A DNA stretch of 64,000 nt from Nocardia asiatica NBRC 100129. Lineage in GTDB: Bacteria > Actinomycetota > Actinomycetes > Mycobacteriales > Mycobacteriaceae. The notes below the pieces were generated by a model. That model saw only the letters and a list, made by a program, of their open reading frames with translations, was not told the origin of the DNA and did no database searches. The stretch lies in assembly GCF_000308415.1 (NCBI RefSeq), contig NZ_BAFS01000004.1:1-64000 (forward strand), in the 5' to 3' direction. The number at the start of each line of letters is the position of its first letter. Positions within the stretch are counted from its first letter, which is position 1. This document shows, piece by piece, positions 1 to 8,714 of this stretch. The position numbers were made by a program, and so were the translations under genes.

Positions 1-14
1 GATCTGTACCGCCA

Positions 15-1709
15 CTAAGCGCTCGATCGCCCGCGTGCGTGTTCGACGACCAGCCGATGCAGCACCTTCGCGGGTCCGCATGCGCTCTCGCCACGCAGTT
101 CGACTTCGGTGAACGCCTCCACCACCGCCGCGACGGGATCGAGAACGCCGTCGGCGAAGCAGTCGCGGATCAGGTGGGCGCGCCATTCCCGGAAACCGCG
201 AACGACCTCGGCCAGGCTGTCCCCGCGGTCCCACGGCCCGCTGATGCGCCGGTACTCCATGATCAACGAACGGTGCGCCGACTGCCGGACGCGGGGACCG
301 GAATCCGCCTCGAGTATCCGGCCGAGATCGCGCACGATGGTCGAATACATCGGCCGCTCGTCGGACCCGGCCACGCGCCGGCCCGATCGAGTCGCGAGCG
401 CGATCTTCTCGGCGAGCAACGCGGGGTTTGCCGCTGCCACCCGGTCGAGCAGAATCCATCCGCCGATGACCGGAGCTTCTTCCGAGTCGATCTCGCGATC
501 CCACTCCACGCGGGACACGCCGCCGTCGCGGAGATCGGTGATCTCGATCCCGGCCAGCCGGATGAACGGGTACTTGCCGAGGATGCCGTCCACGGCCGCC
601 GCGATGTCGTCGACGGTGTGTTTCGCGACGCCGGAGGTGCCGAATCCGGCCATGCGCAGTTTGCGGCGCGCGGCGAGTGCCTCCACGGCGGCCATGGCCT
701 CAGGGTCGGTCCGCACGCGGGAGCGCTTCGCCGCCCTCGTCACGGGCTTCGGTTTGCGCTGTTTCGCGTCCTTGCCGGGTTTCCCGGGGTTCTCCGCGCC
801 GGGCTGCGGACCTCTGCGACCCGGCGGGAAGACCTGGCTCGGCGAGCCGCCGGGTGCGCCGCGCGACCACGGCGTACCAGGGGCGTTCCGCATCCACGGG
901 GAACCGGTGGGTGGCCTGGAGAACCTGGACTCCGGCGGGCGTCTCGCCGCCGAGTTGTCGGGTGCGCTCGATTTGGGGGTCGCCTGCGCTGCCGGTGGAT
1001 TCGCCGTCGATGTGGCCGCTGGAGGTGTGGCCGAGGGCGACGTGGGTGTCCGGGCGGGCGGTTCGGCGTTTCGCGCGACCGGCGCGGGCCGGTCGGGCAC
1101 CGAAGGCGTCGGGTTCGAGCCGAGAGACGGTTGCTGCTCGGGCAGGTAGGAGTTGTCGTTCGGAAGGTAGTCGCCGACGTTCGGCTGATTGGGCAGGACC
1201 GGGTTGCCGTCTGGCTGGTAGCCGCGTTGATCCGCAGGCTGTGCGGCGTCGGAGGCGGAAGTCCGGACGGGTGCGGTGGCGCTCGGAGCGGAATCAGGCC
1301 CGGCGACATTCGACGGGGAGACGGGGCGCAACGGCTCCGGGTTCTGCCACAGCGGTTGGTCGAACGAAGGGCCGACGACAGGGTCGGAGCCGAACGGATC
1401 CTGGTCGCGCAGTTGGAAGCCGATGTTCTGGTCTTGGTCTTGCAGAGCGTCGCCCGCGTCGGCGACGCTGCTGCTCATCCCGCGCAAATTGTGGACCAGG
1501 TTTTCGAATCCGGTGATGCCCTTCTCAGCCGCGGGCTCGTAGCTGTCGCCGAAGACCCGGCCCGGCTCGTCCTTGCCCCAGCACTCGCCCTCGGTGGCGA
1601 GTCTGTCCTTCAGGCGCGCGAGTTCCTGCTGCGCCGTATCGGCGATGGAGGCGAGTTCCGGGGTCAGCGCTCGCAGCAGGTCCGTATCCACCCGCAACGA
1701 TTGAGCCAT
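15..1709 (-). CDS. WXG100-like protein with proline-rich linker and degenerate metallopeptidase-like C-terminal domain
   Basis: The 564-residue protein has three parts. Residues 1-100 are helical and WXG100/ESX-like, with a Trp-Gly turn (ECWGKDEPGRVFGDSY) between two helices. Residues 105-330 are Pro/Ala/Ser-rich, low complexity. The last 230 residues form a compact domain. That domain has the layout I associate with actinobacterial proteins carrying an HEFGH-type zinc site (YSTIV, then the site, then EAFTEVEL and AKVLHRLVV). Here the HExxH position (460-464) reads R-D-L-G-R, so zinc catalysis is unlikely. The N-terminus suggests type VII (ESX) export or surface association. No ESX core gene is visible in the window. 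It is the last of three minus-strand genes and ends just inside the window. The domain assignment is by eye. Confidence 0.7.
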   Translation of the reverse strand: MAQSLRVDTDLLRALTPELASIADTAQQELARLKDRLATEGECWGKDEPGRVFGDSYEPAAEKGITGFENLVHNLRGMSSSVADAGDALQDQDQNIGFQLRDQDPFGSDPVVGPSFDQPLWQNPEPLRPVSPSNVAGPDSAPSATAPVRTSASDAAQPADQRGYQPDGNPVLPNQPNVGDYLPNDNSYLPEQQPSLGSNPTPSVPDRPAPVARNAEPPARTPTSPSATPPAATSTANPPAAQATPKSSAPDNSAARRPPESRFSRPPTGSPWMRNAPGTPWSRGAPGGSPSQVFPPGRRGPQPGAENPGKPGKDAKQRKPKPVTRAAKRSRVRTDPEAMAAVEALAARRKLRMAGFGTSGVAKHTVDDIAAAVDGILGKYPFIRLAGIEITDLRDGGVSRVEWDREIDSEEAPVIGGWILLDRVAAANPALLAEKIALATRSGRRVAGSDERPMYSTIVRDLGRILEADSGPRVRQSAHRSLIMEYRRISGPWDRGDSLAEVVRGFREWRAHLIRDCFADGVLDPVAAVVEAFTEVELRGESACGPAKVLHRLVVEHARGRSSA

Positions 1710-1833
1710 ACCGCGGCAAACCCTTCACCCTGCGTCGACGACACCGAGAGAAGACATTGTCCTACCGGACCCCCCTGAATTGGGGGCCATGCCTTCTCCT
1801 CACTGGGAAGGGTGCGACTCTGTGCGGTGGCGG

Positions 1834-2442
1834 TTACCTCTGTGGCGAAGTCAGCGTCGGCTTGTGCAGGTCGAAGTAGGCGACCTCGGCCATGAGCCGG
1901 TTCTCCTCCTCGAACAGCGACTGCAGATCGTCCGGTATCTCCATTTTCTCGTGTTCGCGTGCCTCGGCTTCGGAGGTGAAGTACACCGCCTCGACGAATC
2001 CGTCGTCGCCGTAGGTTCCCAGCGTGCCGCCGAGAATCTCCGGGCGTACTTCGTGCACCCGATCGCCCGACTGCGCCAAGATCTCGCGCATCCGGCGCGC
2101 GTCACGCGTGTGACCCTCGATGACCTGCACGAATCCGGCGCGGTCCGAGCCGCCGCCCATCCACTGCGTGACATCGGCGCAATCCATGAACGTGACCGGG
2201 CCGTCGAAGCATTGCTTGGTTTCCTCCCACCAAGCGCCCTGTTCGGGACGCTCGCTGTTGCGGCGGGCGGCCTCCGCGGATTCGAATCGGGCCAGCGCGA
2301 TGAAGGTGCCGTCGTCGCACAGTCCGCTCGTCGTGCCGAGATAGCCGAAGGCTCCCGGCTGCAGTTCCTCGTTCCACCGATCCATGCACTGACGCAGTCG
2401 GGCCGGGTCGGCGGCCTTGCCTTGGATGACTTGGATGAACAT
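1834..2442 (-). CDS. tandem dimeric alpha/beta-barrel (ABM-like) protein
   Basis: This 202-residue protein contains two copies of a ferredoxin-like alpha/beta-barrel unit: MFIQVIQGKAADPARLRQ near residue 1 and GFVQVIEGHTRDARRMRE near residue 103. It looks like an internally duplicated antibiotic-biosynthesis-monooxygenase or stress-responsive barrel protein. The ATG at 2442 is chosen over an upstream extension because AGGAGGA lies 5 bases before it and the protein fold begins there. Substrate is unknown; such barrels include monooxygenases and simple binding proteins. It lies between the WXG100-like gene downstream and a small hypothetical gene upstream on the same strand. Confidence 0.75.
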   Translation of the reverse strand: MFIQVIQGKAADPARLRQCMDRWNEELQPGAFGYLGTTSGLCDDGTFIALARFESAEAARRNSERPEQGAWWEETKQCFDGPVTFMDCADVTQWMGGGSDRAGFVQVIEGHTRDARRMREILAQSGDRVHEVRPEILGGTLGTYGDDGFVEAVYFTSEAEAREHEKMEIPDDLQSLFEEENRLMAEVAYFDLHKPTLTSPQR

Positions 2443-2727
2443 CGGTTCCTCCTGGGACGGAGTGACCACTCCGCGGTGTCGCCGGCCCGTCACATGGTGG
2501 TCCACCGAGGGGCGGGACACCCGCACGGCCCACGACGGCGGCCGGCGCACAGTCAATCGTTCGCCGCTCGGTGGCCGCACGCAAGTGCCGGACGCCGGCG
2601 CACAGCCGGTGCATCAGTGCGGCGCAGAATCGGGCGACGCGCCCGCCGAAGTCGTGCGGCAAGCAGGACGAATCGGGCGGAAGCGCGGCCTGGCCGCTCG
2701 CATTTTCGCTGTTCTCCACCAGGCCGC

Positions 2728-3060
2728 TCAGGCGGCGGAAAGAGGCGTTTCGGCGCAGCGGGCTGCCGCGTTGTCGCGTTCGGTGATGCGGGCGTACAGC
2801 CGGATCAGCACCTCGCGCAGGGTGAGGCCCAGCTCGGCGGCGTGAATGGCGGCCACTTCGAGGGCGAGGTCGCTGGTGAGCGTGCGGGGATCGCTGAGCA
2901 TTTCGTCCAGGACCATGCCGCTCACTGCCCGTGCGCGCGTCAAACTCACAGTGGGCAGCCAGCTCAGCTCCCAGACTTCGCCGGAGGAGAAGGGAAGCGG
3001 CCGAGCGCTTTCCGGGGTGATGTCGCTGGTGATGATCGAATCGGTGATGTCGAGTGCCAT
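2728..3060 (-). CDS. hypothetical protein, 110 aa
   Basis: I do not recognise this 110-residue acidic, mostly helical protein. It has no signal peptide or membrane segment. The ATG at 3060 follows a GAGCGGA stretch. Its central part (ALEVAAIHAAELGLTLREVL) reads as an amphipathic helix. It precedes the barrel protein on the same strand with a gap of about 285 bases, so co-transcription is possible but not shown. Reading-frame quality and codon use look normal for the window. Confidence 0.6.
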   Translation of the reverse strand: MALDITDSIITSDITPESARPLPFSSGEVWELSWLPTVSLTRARAVSGMVLDEMLSDPRTLTSDLALEVAAIHAAELGLTLREVLIRLYARITERDNAAARCAETPLSAA

Positions 3061-3712
3061 GATCCGCTCTCATTCACTCTGTTTCGGGTCGACGCGGACC
3101 CGCCGATCGCCGGGGTGCGGTGACCGTGCTCGGTCACGGCCCGAACGCGGTGGCTTCGTCCGTGCCTGATTGCTTGGGTGCCCGAATGCTTCGGGGATCG
3201 GCGCGAATGACGGTGGATGGTCACGCCTGGCCGGAGGCTGTGCCTGCGCGGCCCGGCCCGCGCCACGAGGAGGTATCCGTGCGGGCACCTCCTAGAGTTG
3301 TCGGACCACCGAGGCCGGCGAGGAAACCCTTGCGCCGACCGACGATTTCGGTGACTTCGATATCCAGGCTAGGTAAGGCCACCTCATGCTGTCAACGAAG
3401 CTTCAACGCTTCGTGAAGATACTTGTTGTGCTTCAGCGCTCCGAAATAATCATGCAGATCAACATTTGGCAGACCTCCGCGCGATTATCGTTCCTCACCG
3501 GTGAGTGGAGCCTGTGAAGCGCGTTTCTGGGCCGGTGTGGCAGTCTTGCCTCGCGCGGCTCGGAATCAACAGCCGCTCGAATGGATCTCGCGTTGACAAC
3601 GAAAATTGGCGAACGCGATTCATCGGCCACCGCTTGACACTTGATGATTAGAATGTTGCATCGTGATACGCCATGAGCATGCGTATGCAAGGTGCGGGAT
3701 GGGAGGCACGGC
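3061..3712. other. divergent intergenic region with candidate promoter and inverted repeat
   Basis: No convincing gene is present in about 650 bases, and part of it is AT-richer than the surroundings. A TTGACA at 3634-3639 with TTGCAT at 3656-3661 (16-base spacer) is a candidate sigma70-type promoter for the XRE operon. An interrupted inverted repeat, ATACGCCATG with CATGCGTAT at 3666-3686, sits just before the regulator's start and could be its own operator. A weak iron-box-like sequence lies at 3369-3387. Confidence 0.4.
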
Positions 3713-4762
3713 ATGGCTGACTCGGGCTCGGACGAGCAGGTCGGCAATCTGGTCCGCAGGCTACGCCTGGAACGCGGATACACCCAGGCGGCGCTCGCCA
3801 CCAGAGCCGGCTGCTCCCGCAGCCTCATTCAGCAGATCGAGAACGGCAGCCGCGTCCCGCCGCTCGCGCTGCGGGAACGACTGAGCCTGGCCCTCGGTGC
3901 GGAACTGCCCACCGACGGCAGTGCCGATCCCGCGACCGATCCGGCCGGCAGCGCCTACTACGACTTGCGGATGCGGTTCAACGTCCTACTGGGCAAAGAC
4001 CCCGAATCGGTCGCGCGCGCTTTGGATATCGCGCAGAGCCTGATCGACGCCTCCGGCGCGCGAGCGGAGATCGAGCCGCTGCGCCTGATCGCCGATCGGC
4101 AGCTGGAGCGGGCCGAGGAGATCCTCGCGCAGATCCCTTCGCGCAGCGCCACGGTGTGGGAATGGAACACCGTCACCGACTGGCTGACGATCCTGGAGCA
4201 GACCACCACGTCGGTGCGCGCGATCCACACCGCGGACCTGGGCACGATCGGCGGTGACGTCGGCGACGACTATCACGCGGCGATCCTGCGCCTGGCCGAC
4301 AAGGCCCACCCGCCCAAGATCGACGTGCGGCGGATGTATGTGCTCGACGACATCTCGGACGTCTGGCCCTATGACGACAAACTGTGGAAACAGGCCCGCT
4401 CGGGGGTGGAGAGCGTGCTGGTCAAGCGCGAGTACGCGCGCAACGCGCAGAGCATGCTCGTGGTGGACGACCGCTACGTCGCGGTGGGCGAGTACGACTA
4501 CTCGCGCCAGGCCAGGGTCGCGACGCGTTTCTCGGTGCTGAAGCACGACGTCGCGTTCGCGGTCCGGCGGTTCGAGAAACTCTACGATCTCAGACGCGCG
4601 GGGGCGGCCATCGTGGTCGACCAGATCGTCGCGCAACCGCCGCTGGCGGAGTTCGAACGCCTCGCCGAAGGCAATTGCCGCAGTCTGTTCCGCGCCGCGC
4701 TGCAGGAGAGGTGGAACGCCATGCCGACACCGGAGGACTCTTCAGAAGGCGAGGTGCCGTGA
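3713..4762 (+). CDS. XRE-family transcriptional regulator with C-terminal sensor-like domain
   Basis: This 349-residue protein has an N-terminal Cro/CI-type helix-turn-helix at about residues 8-66, including GYTQAALATRAGCSRSLIQQ. It is followed by a 280-residue domain I do not recognise with certainty. That domain ends in a segment resembling non-catalytic phospholipase-D-like domains (QSMLVVDDRYVAVGEYDYSR). ATG 3713 is preferred over GTG 3692 because GGGAGG lies six bases upstream of it. The stop overlaps the aminotransferase start by GTGA, so the regulator heads a three-gene operon and probably controls it. An inverted repeat at 3666-3686 is a candidate autoregulatory site. Confidence 0.8.
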   Translation: MADSGSDEQVGNLVRRLRLERGYTQAALATRAGCSRSLIQQIENGSRVPPLALRERLSLALGAELPTDGSADPATDPAGSAYYDLRMRFNVLLGKDPESVARALDIAQSLIDASGARAEIEPLRLIADRQLERAEEILAQIPSRSATVWEWNTVTDWLTILEQTTTSVRAIHTADLGTIGGDVGDDYHAAILRLADKAHPPKIDVRRMYVLDDISDVWPYDDKLWKQARSGVESVLVKREYARNAQSMLVVDDRYVAVGEYDYSRQARVATRFSVLKHDVAFAVRRFEKLYDLRRAGAAIVVDQIVAQPPLAEFERLAEGNCRSLFRAALQERWNAMPTPEDSSEGEVP

Positions 4763-6198
4763 CTCGGAGCCAGGTGCTCACCGATCCGCTCGCCGACCTG
4801 GCGATGCTGACCAACCGCTCGGAGGCCAGGAAGCGGGAGGTGCGCGCGCGCCTGCCCCGGGACGCGTGGTTCGCGGGGGCCGATGGTCGTCGCTACACCG
4901 GCGTCATCGACGCCTACCACGGGGAAACCGGCCGGGCGCCGGACGCGCACGCCGTCGCGGCCCTGGACCGAGCGTGGCGGGAGAGCCTGCACATCGCGCC
5001 ACCGGCCGAATATCTCGACGGGCGGCTGTACGACAAGCGGCAGCCGCTGATCCTGCGGGAGCTGGCGGCCCGCAGGCTTTTCGAGGGTCTGTCGCATCCG
5101 GTGGAAGGGGTGCCCGGGGTCCGGGTGCGCGCGGAGGAGGTGATCGTCTGCCCGTATTCCAGCACCATGCTGCTCGAGGAGGCCGTCGCTACCCTGGCCA
5201 GGCCCGGTGGGGTCATCGTGTGCCCGGAGGGGTTCTACAAGAGCTCGAGCATCCACGTCGAGAAGTTCGGCTTGCGGATCGTGTCGTGCCCGGTGGCTCC
5301 GGACGACGCCTTCAAGATCGACCCGGCGCGGTTGGCCCGCTGCCTCGACGAACTGCGCGCGACGGGCGAACTGTGCGGCGTGCTGCTCACGTTGCCGGGC
5401 AACCCGGTGGTCGCCGACTACACCGCTGCCGAGCTGGCGCAGATCGGGCGGGTGCTGCTCGACTGCGGTGTCCCCGTCATCTGCGATATGGCGTTCGACC
5501 GGCTGGTGACTTCGCACATTCCCATCGCCGCGCTGCACGTGGAGACCGAGCAGGGCGTCCGTCGGCTCTACGACGTGGTGCTGACCATTACGGGAAACTC
5601 CAAGGGGTTTAACGCTTTCGGCCCCTGCAAGATGGGCGCGGCATGCACCGGCGACATCGCGTGGCTGGATCGGATCCGGGAACGGCTCACCATCTCCTTC
5701 CAGCGCGAGACCACTCACTTGGCCCGCGCGATCCTGGAACACACCCCCGAGGACTACTTCGAGCACAACCACGCGCTGATGCGCGCGCAGATCGATCGGG
5801 CTCGCACCCACATCGCCGCGATCAACGCCCGGTTCGGGACCGATGTGCTGCGCCCGCTGGGCAGCCCGGAAGGGATGTTCGTCTCGGTCGTGTTCGATCG
5901 CGCCCTCCTCGACCGGGCGGGCGTGCGCACCAGCGCCGAGGTGGAGGACCTGGTGCTCGCCGTGGCAGGCGTGGACAGTGTCGCGCTCGACCGGACCGGC
6001 TCGCTGCGTCCCGGCATCCGCTTGAACGTCCTCGCCCCGCGCAAAGCGCCGCGACACGAATCACCCGCTCTGATCGAGGAGCTGTTCGACCGGGTCGAGC
6101 AATTGATCCGGGACGTCGCCGGCGGCCTCACCTACCGCGACGCACTCGCCGCACGCGGCCTGACCGCCCTGACCGCTGAACCGCGGGCCGCGCGGTGA
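4759..6198 (+). CDS. PLP-dependent class I/II aminotransferase
   Basis: This 479-residue fold-type I PLP enzyme shows the usual landmarks. They are a cofactor-binding Asp in VPVICDMAFDR, the Schiff-base lysine at about residue 282 in GNSKGFNAFGP, and a C-terminal Arg region (SLRPGIRLNVLAP). It is longer than a typical aspartate aminotransferase (about 400 aa), with a 60-residue N-terminal extension. The GTG start overlaps the preceding stop by GTGA, and its own stop overlaps the next gene in the same way. Substrate is unknown. The neighbouring dehydrogenase-like protein suggests the pair handles an amino acid and its keto or imino partner (inference). Confidence 0.85.
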   Translation: MTRSQVLTDPLADLAMLTNRSEARKREVRARLPRDAWFAGADGRRYTGVIDAYHGETGRAPDAHAVAALDRAWRESLHIAPPAEYLDGRLYDKRQPLILRELAARRLFEGLSHPVEGVPGVRVRAEEVIVCPYSSTMLLEEAVATLARPGGVIVCPEGFYKSSSIHVEKFGLRIVSCPVAPDDAFKIDPARLARCLDELRATGELCGVLLTLPGNPVVADYTAAELAQIGRVLLDCGVPVICDMAFDRLVTSHIPIAALHVETEQGVRRLYDVVLTITGNSKGFNAFGPCKMGAACTGDIAWLDRIRERLTISFQRETTHLARAILEHTPEDYFEHNHALMRAQIDRARTHIAAINARFGTDVLRPLGSPEGMFVSVVFDRALLDRAGVRTSAEVEDLVLAVAGVDSVALDRTGSLRPGIRLNVLAPRKAPRHESPALIEELFDRVEQLIRDVAGGLTYRDALAARGLTALTAEPRAAR

Positions 6199-7169
6199 TC
6201 GTCGGGGTGCTGCGCGAGACGGCCCCGCGAGAGGCCCGGGTGGCGCTCACTCCCGAGGGCGTGCGCACACTTTCCACGGCGGGACTTCAGGTCGTCGTGG
6301 AGGAAGGCGCGGGGCGGGCAGCGGGTTTCGCCGACGCTGCTTACCGTACGTCCGGGGCGGACGTCGTCGCGGATCGGGCGGCGGTCTTCGAGCGCGCCGG
6401 CCTCGTGGTGTGGGTGAAACCGCCCGCGTTCACGCTGGATTCGATGCCGCTGCGTCCGGGGACGACGCTGGTCGGTTTCCAGGATCCGCACTGTCGCCGC
6501 GACGAGATGGACCGATTGCGCGGTCGCGGCATCGAGTCGGTCGCCTTCGACTGGGTGCCGCGGGAGGCCGCGACCACCGAATTCGACGCGCTGTCCACCA
6601 TGAGCCGGATCGCGGGGGCGGTGGGTTACGCCGAAGGGAGGCGACTGCTGGCCGCGCCGCGCCGCGCACGTCCGGTGCGTGCCCTCGTGCTGGGGTGCGG
6701 AGTGGCGGGGCTCGCGGCGATCGCGGCAGCGCGCACGTTCGACGACGAGCAGCCGACGGCGGTCGGTCACCGCGTCGAGCAGCGGGCCGCCGCTCTCGAG
6801 GCGGGCGCCGGGCATTTCGTGCCGAACCGAGACGGCAACGCGGCACTGCTGGAGTGCCTGGCAACGACGCCGCCCGACCTCGTCGTCTGCACCGCCGTGC
6901 ACCGCGGATCGCGGGCGCCGCTCCTGCTCGATCAGGAGGCGCTGGGAATGCTGGGCGCGGGGACCGTGGTGGTGGATCTCGCGGCCAAGGCGGGCGGCAA
7001 CTGCGTCGCCACAGTCGCGGACCGGACCTTCACACTGCCGAGCGGCGTGGTGGTCACGCATCGCTCCAACTACCCGGCCGTCCGCCCGGCGGCGGCCAGT
7101 CACGCGTACGGCGCGGCGGCGGCCGCCATGGTGCTGCGGATCGCCCGGGAAGCAGCCGAAGCGCCTTGA
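6195..7169 (+). CDS. stand-alone PntA/alanine-dehydrogenase-like NAD(P)-binding protein
   Basis: This 324-residue protein has an N-terminal AlaDH/PNT domain (GVLRETAPREARVALTPEGV). A Rossmann core with GCGVAGLAAIAAAR lies at about residue 166, and a PntA-like stretch VVVDLAAKAGGNC follows. It looks more like the transhydrogenase alpha subunit than alanine dehydrogenase. However, it lacks the PntAB membrane part, and no pntB lies nearby. Proton-pumping transhydrogenase activity is therefore unlikely, and a soluble dehydrogenase or reductase role is more plausible (inference). It is the last gene of the XRE-aminotransferase operon, joined by a GTGA overlap. Confidence 0.78.
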   Translation: MIVGVLRETAPREARVALTPEGVRTLSTAGLQVVVEEGAGRAAGFADAAYRTSGADVVADRAAVFERAGLVVWVKPPAFTLDSMPLRPGTTLVGFQDPHCRRDEMDRLRGRGIESVAFDWVPREAATTEFDALSTMSRIAGAVGYAEGRRLLAAPRRARPVRALVLGCGVAGLAAIAAARTFDDEQPTAVGHRVEQRAAALEAGAGHFVPNRDGNAALLECLATTPPDLVVCTAVHRGSRAPLLLDQEALGMLGAGTVVVDLAAKAGGNCVATVADRTFTLPSGVVVTHRSNYPAVRPAAASHAYGAAAAAMVLRIAREAAEAP

Positions 7170-7177
7170 CGCTCGAT

Positions 7178-7191
7178 GAGAACGTGTTCTA
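7178..7191. promoter_or_regulatory. KstR-like operator upstream of SDR gene
   Basis: The 14-mer GAGAACGTGTTCTA matches the KstR consensus TAGAACnnGTTCTA at all but the first position and includes the AACnnGTT core. It lies 9 bases before the SDR ATG, where a TetR-type repressor would block transcription. KstR controls sterol and cholesterol catabolism in Mycobacteriales; its use here is inferred from the motif only. Confidence 0.6.
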
Positions 7192-7200
7192 ATTTTTGGC

Positions 7201-7968
7201 ATGCGCAGATTTGACGGCCGCCGCGTGGTGGTGACGGGAGCGGGATCCGGCATCGGGCAGGGCATCGCCTTGCGGTTGCTGGACGAAGGGGCGCAGCTGG
7301 TCGCCGCCGATATCGACACGGCGGGCCTGGCGGCCACCGCGGAGAAGGCGGGCGACGGCGCCGAACGCCTGCGAACCGTGCGGGTCGACACGGCCGATCC
7401 GGAATCCGTGCGCACGGCGACCGAGCAGGCGCTGGAGTTCCTCGGCGGGCTGGACGTGCTGGTCAACGCGGCGGGCATCCTGCGGCCCGCGCGCACCCAC
7501 GAGATGCCGCTCGAGGTGTGGGATCAGGTGATCAGGGTGAACCTCACCGGAACTTTCCTGATGACCCAGGCCGCGCTGCCCGCTCTGCTCGACACCGGAC
7601 GCGGAGTGGTGGTCAACATCTCCTCGACCGCGGCTTTCAGCGCGGCGCCCTATCTGGCCTCCTACGCCGCGTCCAAAGGCGGCGTGAACGCCTTCACCCA
7701 CGCCATCGCCTTGGAGTACGCCAAGCAGGGGTTGCGCGCGGTGAACATCGTTCCAGCCGGCATCACCAGCGGCATCACGACGAAGTCCATCCTGGATCAG
7801 CCCGAGGGGTTCGATCCACAACTGTTCTCCCGGATGACCGGTTGGCTCAACGGTGGTGCGCTGGGCAGTCCGGAGGACATCGCCGGGGTCGTGGCCATGG
7901 TCGCTTCCGACGACGGGCGGTACATGACCGGCACCGAGATCCGGGTGGACGGCGGCGCGCTGATGTAG
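7201..7968 (+). CDS. SDR-family oxidoreductase (possible steroid or acyl substrate)
   Basis: This 255-residue classical short-chain dehydrogenase has the NAD(P) motif TGAGSGIG near residue 12. It also has NAAG, a catalytic Ser in ISSTAAF, YAASK, and a C-terminal DGGALM. Length is normal. No strong ribosome-binding site precedes the ATG, and a TTCTAAT stretch lies about 8 bases upstream, so the message may be leaderless or nearly so. The KstR-like box directly upstream suggests a 3- or 17-hydroxysteroid or hydroxyacyl substrate (inference). It ends immediately next to the converging methyltransferase gene. Confidence 0.88.
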   Translation: MRRFDGRRVVVTGAGSGIGQGIALRLLDEGAQLVAADIDTAGLAATAEKAGDGAERLRTVRVDTADPESVRTATEQALEFLGGLDVLVNAAGILRPARTHEMPLEVWDQVIRVNLTGTFLMTQAALPALLDTGRGVVVNISSTAAFSAAPYLASYAASKGGVNAFTHAIALEYAKQGLRAVNIVPAGITSGITTKSILDQPEGFDPQLFSRMTGWLNGGALGSPEDIAGVVAMVASDDGRYMTGTEIRVDGGALM

Positions 7969-8607
7969 TCAGCGAGGAGTCGCGACCAGCAAGTGATGCG
8001 GGATCGGCGTGCTCGCGAGCCGCCGGTGCTCGACATCGCAGCCCGCCTGTTCCAGCGTGGCGAGCACCTCCGGCACCGGGCGCAGCGTGAAGCCGTAGGA
8101 CGTGAACGGCAGTTTCGCCATCGCGTCCGGATCGCCGATACCGATCACCAACCGGCCGCCCGGCCGGACCGCCCGGATCAGTTCGGCGCCGGCCGCGGCC
8201 AGATCCGGCACGAAGTAGACGGTATTGACCGTGATCGCCGCGTCGAGGCTGTCGTCGGCCAGCGGCAGTGCGGTGAGCGAGCCCTCCGCCAGGCGCAGGC
8301 GACCGGAATCGAGGTCGCCGGTGTGACGGGAGCGGGCCCTGGCCAGCATGTCGGCGGAGATCTCGACGCCGTGCACCACGCCGTTCGCGCCGACCCGATC
8401 GAGCAGCAGGGAAAGTCCCGCCCCACCGCCGAATCCGATGTCGGCGGCGACACCGCCCGGCGCCACGCCCGCGGCCTCGACCGCCCCGGCGATGGCGGCC
8501 TTGTTGCCGCGGTTGAGCAGGAACGCGACGCCTTTGCCCAGTACGCCGTGTGGATTGCCGAGCTGACCGGCGAGGGTGGAAAGCAGGCGGGCCCGAACAG
8601 CGTTCAT
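7969..8607 (-). CDS. class I SAM-dependent methyltransferase
   Basis: This 212-residue protein has a Rossmann-like SAM-binding core: motif I ADIGFGGGAGLSLLLDRVG, the acidic residue after HGVE, and the post-core VRPGGRLVIGI. There is no signal peptide. The substrate cannot be read from the sequence. The stop codon abuts the stop of the converging SDR gene, with no intergenic space for a terminator. Confidence 0.82.
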   Translation of the reverse strand: MNAVRARLLSTLAGQLGNPHGVLGKGVAFLLNRGNKAAIAGAVEAAGVAPGGVAADIGFGGGAGLSLLLDRVGANGVVHGVEISADMLARARSRHTGDLDSGRLRLAEGSLTALPLADDSLDAAITVNTVYFVPDLAAAGAELIRAVRPGGRLVIGIGDPDAMAKLPFTSYGFTLRPVPEVLATLEQAGCDVEHRRLASTPIPHHLLVATPR

Positions 8608-8714
8608 GGCGCCATCGTAGCGGCCCGGCGGTACCGGACGAGGCAGCGAATGTCCGAATACTGTTGCTGCGGGGTCCGTTCGGACACCGCGTCGCCTACC
8701 GAAGGAGGACCGCG

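Noticed and set aside
39..1778. 579-codon plus-strand frame opposite the WXG100-like gene
   Set aside because: Arg-rich shadow frame without domain; the minus strand encodes a structured protein.
4582..6057. Long minus-strand frame across the aminotransferase gene
   Set aside because: Composition is typical of an antisense shadow (His/Arg/Gln-rich) with no recognisable domain; the plus-strand enzyme is certain.
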